From NCBI GenBank assembly GCA_011526565.1, contig WYBL01000026.1:1-64000 (forward strand): a stretch of DNA of 64,000 nucleotides. Direction: 5' to 3'. Of the stretch, positions 45,511 to 54,363 are shown piece by piece. This stretch comes from Acidobacteriota bacterium. Lineage in GTDB: Bacteria > Acidobacteriota > Vicinamibacteria > Fen-336. A program made the position numbers and the translations under genes. Position 1 is the stretch's first letter. Each line of letters starts with the position of its first letter. Below the pieces are notes generated by a model. That model was not told where the DNA came from. It saw only the letters and a list, made by a program, of their open reading frames with translations, and did not search any database.

Positions 45511-46793
45511 ACGCGCTGCCGTCGCTGCTCTGGCTGATCGACCCGCAACCGCAGTTCGGGCTGCGGCACGGGGCGGCGCTGCGCCACTTCGGGCTCGGCG
45601 GCGAGTGGATCGCGAGAGGGGGCGAGGCGCACTTCGCGTTCGCCTCCGCCGGGCCGGAAGCAGACGAGGCCAGCGCGGCATTCCTGGCCGAGCAGTGCCG
45701 CCAGGGGCGAGCCAGCAGCGTTTCGGTCCTGCGCTACGCCCCCACGCGCTGGCGGAGACGGTTGGCTCACGGGCTGGTCCATCCCGTCCTGACTCGCCGG
45801 GTGTTGCGCGCAGCGCAGGCCGAGGTGCTCGCGCAGGTCGAGGCCCTCCTGCGGCGGCACCGTGTCGACGTGGTGCTGGCCGGGGATCGCCGTTTCCTGT
45901 TCCTCGTCACGGCGCTCGCCGAGCGGGTGCCGGTCGTCGTCGACTGGATCGACTCGAACGCGCTCCACGCGTTGCGGGAGGCGCGTCACGCCTGGGGCCG
46001 GCGGGCGTGGGGGAGCCTGCCCGGCGCGACCTGGCGCCTCGTGCACTCGGCGCTGCAGGAGCGTCACTACGGCCGGCGCGCGGTGGCGGCGTTCGCGGCC
46101 TCGGCGGTGGATCGCGACGTGCTCGCCCGCCTCGCAGGGAGCCGCCCGGGGTGCCAACTCGTCGAGAACGGTCTTCACCCGGCCCCGGGCCCGGTCGCGG
46201 CCGAGGTGAAGCAGGCCGGACGGCTCGTGTTCAGCGGCACGATGGACTACCCGCCGAACCACGAGGCGGCCGTCTGGTTCGTCGATCGCGTGCTGCCCCT
46301 GGTCCGCCGCCACCGTCCCGAAGCGCACTTCGTCGTCGCGGGACAGCGGCCGCTCCCGGAGCTGCTGCGGCGAGCCGGACCCGCCGTGACGGTCACGGGC
46401 GCGGTCCCGGATCTGCGCGCCGAGCTGGCGACGGGCGCGCTCTTCGTCGCCCCGCTCGTCTCCGGAAGCGGATTCCGGAACAAGGTCGTCGAGGCGCTCG
46501 CGGCCGGGACGTTCGTGGCCGGGACCCCGCTCGCGCTCGAGTTCCTGCCCGAGCGGCTGCGCGTCCAGCTGCTGGTGGGCGACGGGGCCGGCGCCCTCGC
46601 CGACCGCGTGCTCGAGTTCTTCGCCGCGCCTGCCGATTTCGAGGCGCGGCTCCCGGCCCTGCAGGCCGTCCTGGCCACCGAGTACACCTGGCCGCGCCGG
46701 GCGGACGAACTGCGCAACGTCGTGACCGCCGCGATCGCCCGTCGGCCGAACCGACCCGTGCCGGCGTGGGGCGCGGCGGCGCTCGCCCTGTGA
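45507..46793 (+). CDS. Family 4 glycosyltransferase (GT-B)
   Basis: This 428-aa enzyme has two Rossmann-like halves. The C-terminal half shows LVFSGTMDYPPNHEAAVWFV, HFVVAGQRPLPEL, VTGAVPDLRAELATGALFVAPL, GSGFRNKVVEALAAGTFVAGT and the E7-type Glu in KVVEALAAG. This is the PEP-CTERM/XrtA-associated and Stp2-like GT4 pattern, often in exopolysaccharide loci. GTG start at 45507 and GTGA overlap with the following gene show operon membership. Confidence 0.93.
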   Translation: MNALPSLLWLIDPQPQFGLRHGAALRHFGLGGEWIARGGEAHFAFASAGPEADEASAAFLAEQCRQGRASSVSVLRYAPTRWRRRLAHGLVHPVLTRRVLRAAQAEVLAQVEALLRRHRVDVVLAGDRRFLFLVTALAERVPVVVDWIDSNALHALREARHAWGRRAWGSLPGATWRLVHSALQERHYGRRAVAAFAASAVDRDVLARLAGSRPGCQLVENGLHPAPGPVAAEVKQAGRLVFSGTMDYPPNHEAAVWFVDRVLPLVRRHRPEAHFVVAGQRPLPELLRRAGPAVTVTGAVPDLRAELATGALFVAPLVSGSGFRNKVVEALAAGTFVAGTPLALEFLPERLRVQLLVGDGAGALADRVLEFFAAPADFEARLPALQAVLATEYTWPRRADELRNVVTAAIARRPNRPVPAWGAAALAL

Positions 46794-47836
46794 GCCGCCC
46801 CGTGGACGCCGCACGCCGGCTCGCCTCGCGCGTCCTCGGCCGACCCGACGAGCGGCGACTGCGCCTGGCCTTCGTCGGCTGCGGCGAACACGCGACGACC
46901 AACCTGTACCCGTGCCTGCCCCAGCTCCCGGTCGAGCTGGTCGCCGTCTGTGCCCGTCGCCAGGAGCGGGCGGCCGCCGCGGCCCGCCGCTTCGGCGCCG
47001 CCGCCGCGTACGACGACTTCGCCGCGCTCTTCGAGCGCGAGACGCTCGACGCGGTGCTGGTCAGCGTCGGCGCCCGCGAGCACTTCCGCATCTGTGCGGC
47101 CGCCCTCGAGCGCGGCCTGCACGTGTTCGTGGAGAAGCCGGCCACGCGCACGCGGGAGGAGGCGCTGGAACTGCAGGAGCTGGCTCGACGAGCAGGGCGG
47201 CACGTGATGGTCGGCTTCCAGAAGCGCCACGCACCCGCGTACCGGCGGGCCCGCGAGATATCCAGCACTCCCGGCTTCGGGCCGCTCGCCGCGATCGACG
47301 CGCGGCTGAGCGTCGGTCCGTTCGCGGGGCAAGGCGAGTTCCTGCGCGAGGTGGCGATCCACGCCCTCGACCTGCTGCGCTTCTTCGCGGGCGACGTGGC
47401 CCGCCTCGGCGTCGAGCGCCACGCGGGCCCGCGGCCCGACCGGTTCACGCTGGCGATCGCCGCGTCCTTCCGCTCCGGCGCCGTCGGCTCGCTGCTGCTG
47501 TCCACGGAGCAGTCTTGGCGCGCCCACAACGAGCGCTTCGAGCTCAGCGGCGGAGGCGAAGCCGTCGTCGTCGACAACCTGGTGTCGCTGCGCCACTACC
47601 GCCGCCCCGATCCGGCCGAGGCCTTCGCCGGGCCCGGCCACGGGTTCTGGGAACCCAACTTCACGGTGCCGGTCGCGCGCAACCAGTCGCTGCACCTGAA
47701 CGGTTTCGCCCCGGAACTGGAGCACTTCGTCCTGAGCGTGCTGGGCGGCAGGGCGCCGGAACCCGGGCTCGGCGAGTTCGCGGCGGCGCTGGAGCTGGTC
47801 GAAGCGCTGGACTCTCGGCCGGGGGCGCGATCCTGA
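46790..47836 (+). CDS. Gfo/Idh/MocA-family oxidoreductase
   Basis: This 348-aa NAD(P)-dependent dehydrogenase has the Rossmann nucleotide site LAFVGCGEHATTNLYPCL near residue 26, the EKP motif (HVFVEKPATRTREE near residue 110) and a C-terminal alpha/beta domain with FLREVAIHALDLLRFF, which supplies the catalytic His region. It probably oxidises or reduces a nucleotide sugar for the glycan. It overlaps its upstream gene (GTGA) and its downstream gene (CTGA). Confidence 0.93.
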   Translation: MSRPVDAARRLASRVLGRPDERRLRLAFVGCGEHATTNLYPCLPQLPVELVAVCARRQERAAAAARRFGAAAAYDDFAALFERETLDAVLVSVGAREHFRICAAALERGLHVFVEKPATRTREEALELQELARRAGRHVMVGFQKRHAPAYRRAREISSTPGFGPLAAIDARLSVGPFAGQGEFLREVAIHALDLLRFFAGDVARLGVERHAGPRPDRFTLAIAASFRSGAVGSLLLSTEQSWRAHNERFELSGGGEAVVVDNLVSLRHYRRPDPAEAFAGPGHGFWEPNFTVPVARNQSLHLNGFAPELEHFVLSVLGGRAPEPGLGEFAAALELVEALDSRPGARS

Positions 47837-48849
47837 GCCTCGGCGACCGGGTCCGATCGCTGGTGCCGGGGGACGTGCGCGACACGCTCGCGGTCAGCCG
47901 GCTCTCGCTGCACGACCTGCGGCAGCGGCGCGTGCGCACGGTGCAGGTGTACGCCACCAACCGATGCAACTCGCGCTGCCTCCACTGCTACGTGTGGCAG
48001 TACAAGGACGGCGTCGACCTGCCGGTCGCCGTCGTCGAGGGGTTGCTGCGCGCGAACAGCATCGAGCCGGACGCCGACTTCTGCGTCGAAGGCGGCGAGA
48101 TCACCCTCCACCCCGAGCGCCACGCGGTGCTCGCGGCCTTCGAGGGACGGCGCACCTGCGTGGTGACCAACGGCCTGCTCACCGATCGCGCCGTGGAGCT
48201 GGCCCGGCGGGCGCCGTTCGCGACGCTGATGGTGTCGCTCGACGGCTCGCCTTCGACCTATGCCCGGCTGCGGGGCGTCGACTCCCACGCCCGGGTCGTC
48301 GAGACCATCCGCCAGGCCCGCGAGCTGGTCCGCGTCGTCGTCAACTTCACGTTCACCCCGTGGAACGGAGCCGACGACTACCGCCACGTCGCCGACACCT
48401 GCGGGGAACTCGGCGTGGAGCTGGCGATGCCCGGCGTCTACACGCCGCAGCCCTACTTCCGCACGGTCGAGCCGCCGGCGCCGATCGCCGGCAAGCACGA
48501 GGCGGTGCCGACCCGCGACCGCCACCAGCGCCGCTACCTGGACCTGCACGACCGCTGGCTGCGCGGCGAGAAGCGGCTGCCGTGCTTCTCGATCTTCCGC
48601 AGCGCACTCGTGTATCCCGAAGGCGACGTGTACTTCTGCCACCAGCGCAAGGCGCTGCTCGGCAACCTGCACCAGCGCCCGTTCGACGCGATCTGGCGCG
48701 CGCCCGAGTCGCGCGCCGCGCAGGACGCGTTCCTGCACTGCAACGACTGCTGGTGCGCTCCGCACCGACTGCAGGACGTCTACGCGGAGCCGCTGGGCCG
48801 TGTGGTGATGCTGGGACGCCGCATGCGCGAGCGCCTCGGCGGGCGGTGA
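47833..48849 (+). CDS. Radical SAM/SPASM-type protein 1
   Basis: This protein of about 338 aa has the radical SAM Cys triad CNSRCLHC (near residue 45), the GGE motif in CVEGGEITLHP, and VSLDGSPSTYARLRG. A C-terminal set of Cys (LPCFSIFRS, YFCHQ, CNDCWC) fits an auxiliary SPASM or Twitch iron-sulfur cluster. The start is unclear; a CTG at 47833 forming a CTGA overlap with the preceding stop is preferred because every neighbour overlaps the same way. A later GTG is possible. It lies inside the glycan operon, so a sugar-modifying or anaerobic-type role is more likely than peptide maturation; no precursor peptide is seen beside it. Confidence 0.87.
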   Translation: MSLGDRVRSLVPGDVRDTLAVSRLSLHDLRQRRVRTVQVYATNRCNSRCLHCYVWQYKDGVDLPVAVVEGLLRANSIEPDADFCVEGGEITLHPERHAVLAAFEGRRTCVVTNGLLTDRAVELARRAPFATLMVSLDGSPSTYARLRGVDSHARVVETIRQARELVRVVVNFTFTPWNGADDYRHVADTCGELGVELAMPGVYTPQPYFRTVEPPAPIAGKHEAVPTRDRHQRRYLDLHDRWLRGEKRLPCFSIFRSALVYPEGDVYFCHQRKALLGNLHQRPFDAIWRAPESRAAQDAFLHCNDCWCAPHRLQDVYAEPLGRVVMLGRRMRERLGGR

Positions 48850-48861
48850 GGCGGTGAGGTC

Positions 48862-50487
48862 CTGAAGCGGTTCGGCGCCGCCGCGATCCTGGTCGGCCTG
48901 GTCGTGCTCCACGCGAGCGCGGTGCCGCTCACCTTCGTCGACGACGCCTGGATCTCGTTCCGCTACGCGTGGAACCTGGTGCAGGGGCACGGGCTCATGT
49001 TCCACCCCACCGCGCCGCCGGTCGAGGGCTACTCCAACCTGACCTGGGTGCTCGCCGCGGCCGGCGTGCTGGGGCTGGGGCTTCCGCTGGAGGCGGGGCT
49101 GAAGGTCCTGGCCATCGCAGTGCAGTCCGCCACCGTCCTGCTGCTCGTCCGCACCCTGCGCGAGTCGGGGGCCGCGCCCGCTGCTGCGGTCGCTGCCGCC
49201 GGCCTGCTGGCTGCGCAGACGGCGTGGGTCGTGCCGCTGCTGAACGGCCTCGAGGGGCCGCTGTTCTCGCTGCTGTTGCTGCTGGCCGTGCGTGGCCTGG
49301 GACGTTGCCTGCGGGAGCCGGGGTGGCGTCACGGCGCCTTCGCCGGCGCCGCCGGTGTGCTGCTGGCGGCGACCCGGCCCGAGGGCGCGCTGGTGTTCGG
49401 CGCGCTCCTCGCCGCGGCAGCGGTGCTGACGGTCGCGGCCGCGACCGCCGCTGCCCGCCGGCTCACGCCAGCGGCCCTCGTCTTCGCGGCCGGGCTCGCG
49501 ACGCTGGCGGCCTGGCGCCTCGCAACGTACGACAGCCTGGTGCCCAACGCGGTGGTCGCCAAGCTGGGGAGCGCAGGCGCGATTGCGGAGCGCTTCGCCT
49601 TCGCCCGCTACGGCAACGGGCTGCGCTACGCCGCTGGCTTCGTCGCCGCGACCTGGCCGCTGTGGGTGGCCGTCGTGGCCGGTGCCGCGGTCCGCTGGCT
49701 CGCTCCTGCCCGCCTGCCGGCGGCCACGACGAGCCTGCTGGCCCTGTCGGGCGCCGGCCTCGGCGCAGGACTGGCGGTCGTGCTGGCGAACAACGGCGAC
49801 TGGATGACGCACCACCGCCTGCTGGCGCCCTACGTCCCGCTGGTCGTGCTCGCGGGCGCGCTGCTCGCGCCGATCGGGCGGCCGCCGACCGCCGCCGGGC
49901 TCGCGGGAGTCCTGGCCCTCGCCTCGATCGCGCCCCGCGACCTCGAGCGGCCGGCACTGCACAACCTCTTCGCTCCGAGCCGGTGGCCCGGCGAGGTGCA
50001 GACCTGCCGCCTGGGTCGCGAACTCGAGGGGGCGACGGCCAGCCCCGAGGGCCTGGTCGTGGCCTCGGAGCTGCTCGGCGTGTTCGGCTACTGCGCTCCG
50101 CGGCTGGCGGTGCGGGACCTCAACGGGCTGACCGACGCGGCGATCGCGCGCAGCGAGCCCTCGGGCGGCGTGTGGGGCCGCAAGACGCGCCCGGCGACGC
50201 TCGCGGCGCTGCGACCCGACGCGCTGCTGATCAACGACCTGTCTTACTGGAGGCGGCTGCAGCGCGAATCGCCGTGGTTCAACGCCGAGCTCGTCGTGCT
50301 GGCCTGCGACGAACTGCTCGCCAACCGGCTCTACGCCTTCGTCCGGCGCGACTCGCCGCTGGCTGCGCCGGGGCGCATCGCGCTGTGCGAAGGGCCGCGC
50401 CTCGAGCCGGCCCGTGCCTTCGGCCAGGCGAGCTGCCTGCGCCCCGACTGGCCCTACGACTTCCCGCGCTCGTGCGAGGTGCGATGA
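48862..50487 (+). CDS. GT-C family membrane glycosyltransferase 1
   Basis: This protein of about 541 aa has some ten membrane helices. It carries the periplasmic loop motif TFVDDAWISFRYAWNLVQGHG followed by VEGYSNLTWVL (quoted separately: DDAWISFRYAWNL and VEGYSNLTW), which I know from polyprenyl-phosphate-dependent transferases of the arabinofuranosyl/mannosyl type. The C-terminal third is extracytoplasmic with Cys-containing segments. It begins 12 bases after the radical SAM stop, probably at CTG 48862; a GTG at 48904 would remove the first helix. It overlaps the second GT-C gene as ATGA. Confidence 0.83.
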   Translation: MKRFGAAAILVGLVVLHASAVPLTFVDDAWISFRYAWNLVQGHGLMFHPTAPPVEGYSNLTWVLAAAGVLGLGLPLEAGLKVLAIAVQSATVLLLVRTLRESGAAPAAAVAAAGLLAAQTAWVVPLLNGLEGPLFSLLLLLAVRGLGRCLREPGWRHGAFAGAAGVLLAATRPEGALVFGALLAAAAVLTVAAATAAARRLTPAALVFAAGLATLAAWRLATYDSLVPNAVVAKLGSAGAIAERFAFARYGNGLRYAAGFVAATWPLWVAVVAGAAVRWLAPARLPAATTSLLALSGAGLGAGLAVVLANNGDWMTHHRLLAPYVPLVVLAGALLAPIGRPPTAAGLAGVLALASIAPRDLERPALHNLFAPSRWPGEVQTCRLGRELEGATASPEGLVVASELLGVFGYCAPRLAVRDLNGLTDAAIARSEPSGGVWGRKTRPATLAALRPDALLINDLSYWRRLQRESPWFNAELVVLACDELLANRLYAFVRRDSPLAAPGRIALCEGPRLEPARAFGQASCLRPDWPYDFPRSCEVR

Positions 50488-52037
50488 GGCCAAGAGCATT
50501 CGTGGTTCTCGGGGCAGCCGCCGCGCTGGCGCTGGGCCTGGCTGTGCTGGCCCGCGCCTCGGGGACTGCCGTGTGGGACGACGCCTTCATCGCCGTGCGT
50601 TACGCCGACCGGCTGCTCGCCGAGGGCAGGCTGGCCTGGCAACCCGGAGGAGGGCCGACCTGGGGGCTGACCGCGCCGCTGTCGCTGCTGGCGCTGGTGC
50701 CGGCCCGGCTGCTGTGTGGCGGGAGCGCCGCCGCGGCCGCGCAGCTCGCCAGCTTCGCGTGCGGAATCGCGCTGCTCCCGGTGCTGATCTCGCTGGCGAA
50801 GCAGGCGACCCGCGACCATCCGGCCGCGCGGGGTCCCGCGCTCGGCGTGCTGCTCGTCGCCCTCGGGCTCGCCGCCCCGCGCCTCGCCGAGCACATGGCG
50901 AGCGGCATGGACACGACGTTCGCGATGCTGTGGGGTGCGCTGCTGCTGCTCGCGCACCTGCGAGCGGATTCCGCGCGCGGGGAGGCGCTGGTGGCGTTGC
51001 TCGGCGGGCTCGCGTTCTTCGCGCGGCCGGAGCTGGCGCTGCCGGCGCTCGCGCTCGGGGCTGCACGTGCAGTGACCGGGCCGGTCACCGCGCGCCGCCG
51101 CGCCGCGCTGGGCCTCGTCGCGGCCATCGCGATCCTGGCCGCGGGCCTGGCGGTCGCTGCGGCGAGTCTCGGGGCCCCGCTGCCGCTACCGTTCTTCGCC
51201 AAGGCCACACCGCTCTACGGTGCGACGATCCACGAGCGCTACGCGGGGGTCGGCGCCCGCGAACTCGCGGCCTACCTGCGCACGCTGGCACCGCTGCCGC
51301 TCGCCATCCTGGCAGGAGCCCTCGCGGCCGCCCGTGGGCACGGGCGTCGCCTCGACGCGGTCGAGGTCGGGCTGCTGCTCGCCGCGTCCGCGCACCTCGC
51401 CTGGCACGCGCTGCTGGTGCTGCCCGTGATGCACTACTCACAGCGCTTCCAGTTTCCGACGCTGCCTGCGCTCGTCTACTTGTCGGCGCGCGGCGTCGTC
51501 CGCATCCTCGAGGCCTGGCCGCCGCGTCCCGCGCCGGCGCTCGCGCTGACGCTCGCGGGCCTCGCCGCGGTCGGCGTGCGGGCCGTGCCCGAAGCGCGGG
51601 CTCTGGCACGCTCGATCGAGCGCGGCGCCTTCGGGCAGTTCGAACTCCGGGAATCGGGCCGCCTGGCCGGCTGGGACCGCCACTGGCCAGGGCTCGTCGG
51701 GCTGAGCCGGCTTCGCGGGCCGCTGTCCGTCGCGACGACGGAGGTCGGCTATCCCGCAGTCCTGCTGCCGCAGGGCATCGTGCTCGACCTCGCCGGTCTC
51801 AACGAGACCGACGTGGCGCTCCGGCGGGTGACACCCGCCGGCCTCATCGCACGCGAGCGGCCTGACCTCGTCTACCTGCCCAACCCGGACTACCGCGAGA
51901 TGCGGACGGCGATCCTCGCCGACGCCGGCTTCGTCCGCGATTACGAGCTGGTCGGGAGTGCCGGCGCGGCGATCCGGCGGGAAGGGGCGCGGCGCGACGC
52001 CGTGCGGGCGGCGCTGGCGGCGGAGGGCTGGCGGTGA
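50484..52037 (+). CDS. GT-C family membrane glycosyltransferase 2
   Basis: This 517-aa paralogue has the same pattern: first helix, TAVWDDAFIAVRYADRLLAEG near residue 30, GLTAPLSLLAL, about ten helices and a C-terminal periplasmic domain (TTEVGYPAVLLPQG, LDLAGLNETDVALRR). The DD-A-[WF]-I-[SA]-[FV]-RY motif supplies the acidic pair of GT-C enzymes. It overlaps its two neighbours as ATGA and GTGA. Two adjacent but divergent GT-C enzymes suggest successive periplasmic decoration of the glycan. Confidence 0.85.
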   Translation: MRPRAFVVLGAAAALALGLAVLARASGTAVWDDAFIAVRYADRLLAEGRLAWQPGGGPTWGLTAPLSLLALVPARLLCGGSAAAAAQLASFACGIALLPVLISLAKQATRDHPAARGPALGVLLVALGLAAPRLAEHMASGMDTTFAMLWGALLLLAHLRADSARGEALVALLGGLAFFARPELALPALALGAARAVTGPVTARRRAALGLVAAIAILAAGLAVAAASLGAPLPLPFFAKATPLYGATIHERYAGVGARELAAYLRTLAPLPLAILAGALAAARGHGRRLDAVEVGLLLAASAHLAWHALLVLPVMHYSQRFQFPTLPALVYLSARGVVRILEAWPPRPAPALALTLAGLAAVGVRAVPEARALARSIERGAFGQFELRESGRLAGWDRHWPGLVGLSRLRGPLSVATTEVGYPAVLLPQGIVLDLAGLNETDVALRRVTPAGLIARERPDLVYLPNPDYREMRTAILADAGFVRDYELVGSAGAAIRREGARRDAVRAALAAEGWR

Positions 52038-53137
52038 AGCGGCGGCTGCGCCTGGCCGCCGAGCGGCTGCAGGCGATCGCGCTCGCGAACGCGCCCGGGC
52101 TCGACCGCGTCCTGCCCTACGCGCCGCGCAGCGCCACGCTGCACGCCACGGACAACTGCTTCTTCCGCTGCGTGATGTGCGACCAGTGGCGCGAGCACAA
52201 GTCGGGCGAGCTGACGACGGACGAGTGGAAGGACGTCGCCCGGCAACTGCGCGAGCTCGGCGTCGAGCACGTCTCGTTCGCCGGCGGCGAGCCGTTCATG
52301 CGCAAGGACCTGCTCGAGCTGATCGAGCACCTCGGCGGGCTCGGCTTCAGCTCGTCGCTGATCACCAACGGCTTCGTCGTCGACCGCGCGCGTCTCGAGC
52401 GGGCCGTGGCGGGAGGGCTGCGCGCGGTCGGGCTCTCGGTCGATGCCGTTGGCGCCGAGTTCGACCGCATCCGCGGCATCGCCGGCGGCTTCGAGCGGCT
52501 GCTGCTCGCCTGCGAGCCGCTCTCCGCCCTGAAGGCCGCGGGCCGGCTCGAGGTCCACGTCTACTTCACGCTGATGCGGCCGACGCTCGGCGCCGTGCCC
52601 GACGTGCTCGCGCTGGCCCGCCGCTTCGGCTTCCCGCTGGTCGTGAACCTGTTCGACCACACGCCCTACTTCTTCCGCGGCCTCGCCGCGCGCCGCCACG
52701 AGTACTGGATCGATCCGCGCGATCCCGCGCTCGCCGAGGCGCAGGCCTTCCTGGCCGGCGAGAAGGCGAAGGACCCGCAGTCCGTCTACCACACGGCCGG
52801 CGAGATCGCCTGGTTCCGCGACTATTTCGTCGATCCCGTGCAGCCGTCGCTGCCATGCGTGGTGTCGCAGCAGCGGCTCGGCATCGATTCGCGGGGCGAC
52901 GTCCACGGCGGCTGCTGGTCGCTCGGCACCTTCGGCAACGTGCGCGAGCGCCGGCTGCGCGAGATCGTGGGCTCGCAGCGCTACCGCGAGGCCCACCGCG
53001 CGATGCTGCGCAAGCAGTGCCCGGGCTGCTCGTGCGGCTACTCGGGCAACCTGCGCCCGTCGCTGCGGCACGGGGGGCGCGAGCTGGCGGCGCGGCTGCT
53101 GCCGGCACTGGGGCGGGGGGCCGGCGCCGGCCGCTGA
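52034..53137 (+). CDS. Radical SAM/SPASM-type protein 2
   Basis: This 367-aa protein starts at GTG. The Cys triad CFFRCVMC is near residue 43, the GGEP motif is FAGGEPFMRKDLL near residue 83, and VGLSVDAVGAEFDRIRG follows. The C-terminal Cys set (PCVVSQQ, GGCWSLG, CPGCSCGY) fits a SPASM-like cluster; the last 30 residues are low-complexity. It is last in the operon, and its 3' end overlaps the convergent SGNH gene by 100 bases. Confidence 0.9.
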   Translation: MKRRLRLAAERLQAIALANAPGLDRVLPYAPRSATLHATDNCFFRCVMCDQWREHKSGELTTDEWKDVARQLRELGVEHVSFAGGEPFMRKDLLELIEHLGGLGFSSSLITNGFVVDRARLERAVAGGLRAVGLSVDAVGAEFDRIRGIAGGFERLLLACEPLSALKAAGRLEVHVYFTLMRPTLGAVPDVLALARRFGFPLVVNLFDHTPYFFRGLAARRHEYWIDPRDPALAEAQAFLAGEKAKDPQSVYHTAGEIAWFRDYFVDPVQPSLPCVVSQQRLGIDSRGDVHGGCWSLGTFGNVRERRLREIVGSQRYREAHRAMLRKQCPGCSCGYSGNLRPSLRHGGRELAARLLPALGRGAGAGR

Positions 53138-54282
53138 GCCGGCGCAGCGTGGCGCGGCGAGGGCAGCAGCCCGTGCTGGAGCAGGAAGTCGGCGAGCGCC
53201 GCGCCGATCACCCGGTTGCCCTCGGGGTTCGGGTGGAAGTCGAGCGGCGCGAGGTGCAGCACCTCCTCGCCGCGCGAGCGCAGCGCCGCCGTCAGGTCCA
53301 GGAACGGCACCCCGGCCGCTGCGGAGTGGCCCTGCAGGCGGCGGGGAACCGGCGCCGGCAGTGACGGGTCGTAGACCTCCGCGTACGAGGGGAAGTAGGC
53401 GAACACGGGCTGCATCCCGTGACGGCGCGCGTGCGCCACGAAGGCGTCCCAGGCCCCCAGGTAGCGGACGAGCTGCCGCTCGAGGGCGCCGGGCAGCGGG
53501 TCGGCGAGCAGTTGCGCGTCGGCCTCGCGGTGGACGTCGAGGAAGCGCCGCACGTTGGCAGCGAAGTCGCGGCCGCCGGCGATGACGTAGCGGTCCGCGC
53601 CCGGCCCGGCCGCCCTGCCGGTCGTGCGGGCCGCCCACGTCGACGAGCCGGAACGGAGCCACGCGTCGAACGCCCACTCGCCGAGCGCGGTCTCGATCAG
53701 CACCGCGCGCGTGATCGCCTGGCGCAGCCCGTGGTCGGCCAGCCGCGCTTCGAGCAGGTGAGCGTCGTCGAGCCCGCCGAGGCCGTGGACGTCGTTGGTG
53801 ACGAACGTCAGCACGACGACGTCCGGACGCAACGGGGTCACCACCTCGCGCAGGATCGCGAGTTCCTTGGAGATCGACCCGCCGCCGCGCGCCGCGTTGA
53901 TCACCTCGGCGCGGACCCCTGCCGCCTGCAACCCTGCCTCGACCCGGGCGGGGTAGGTGTCCGGCTCGTCGACGCCGAAGCCGTCGGTCACGGAGTCGCC
54001 GACCATCGCGACGCGCGCCACGCCCGGGGTGCGCGACGCGGCGATCTCGGGGCCGCGCATCCCGCGGCTGTTCGTGCGCACGGTCCAGTCGACGGCGCCG
54101 GGCAGCCGCAGCTCGGCGCGTTCCGGGTAGAGGCCGGCTCGGCCGGGGAAGTAGCCGCGGAACGTGCCGTGTGGACCGCCGGTCGCCACTCGCGTGGCCA
54201 GCTCCAGCCCCGCGAGCCCGGCCAGCGCAAGGCCGCACTGCAGGGCCACGACGCGCCCGATCTCCGCGACCCGCCTCCGCAC
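53038..54282 (-). CDS. SGNH/GDSL hydrolase-like exported protein
   Basis: This 414-aa protein has a hydrophobic N-terminal anchor (VVALQCGLALAGLAGLELA) and the full SGNH set: block I RVAMVGDSVTDGFGV, block II Gly in NAARGGGSISKEL, block III Asn in LTFVTNDVHG, and block V DFHPNPEGNRVIG. It should be a periplasmic esterase or transacylase acting on the glycan. GGGAGGTC precedes the GTG start at 54282. The conserved part ends near 53150; the last 40 residues are low-complexity antisense of the radical SAM 3' end, though the frame is open to the stop at 53038. Confidence 0.87.
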   Translation of the reverse strand: MRRRVAEIGRVVALQCGLALAGLAGLELATRVATGGPHGTFRGYFPGRAGLYPERAELRLPGAVDWTVRTNSRGMRGPEIAASRTPGVARVAMVGDSVTDGFGVDEPDTYPARVEAGLQAAGVRAEVINAARGGGSISKELAILREVVTPLRPDVVVLTFVTNDVHGLGGLDDAHLLEARLADHGLRQAITRAVLIETALGEWAFDAWLRSGSSTWAARTTGRAAGPGADRYVIAGGRDFAANVRRFLDVHREADAQLLADPLPGALERQLVRYLGAWDAFVAHARRHGMQPVFAYFPSYAEVYDPSLPAPVPRRLQGHSAAAGVPFLDLTAALRSRGEEVLHLAPLDFHPNPEGNRVIGAALADFLLQHGLLPSPRHAAPAQRPAPAPRPSAGSSRAASSRPPCRSDGRRLPE

Positions 54283-54349
54283 CGCGACCTCCCGCGCCCG
54301 CAGGACCGGGCGGGCGGCCTGCGATGGTAAGCCGACGCGCGAGCGCCGC

Positions 54350-54355
54350 TACACT
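54350..54355 (+). promoter_or_regulatory. -10 element TACACT before the acyltransferase gene
   Basis: TACACT ends 8 bases before the ATG at 54364, leaving room only for a leaderless transcript. Confidence 0.5.
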
Positions 54356-54363
54356 CCGCCGCC

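Noticed and set aside
47596..50499. Minus-strand open frame of more than 900 codons opposite the glycan operon
   Set aside because: Composition is Arg/Gln/Ala low complexity; the plus-strand genes have clear family motifs and overlapping stops and starts.
47833..53137. RiPP biosynthetic cluster based on SPASM proteins
   Set aside because: No precursor-like small ORF or peptide transporter lies between or next to the genes; the context is entirely glycan synthesis.
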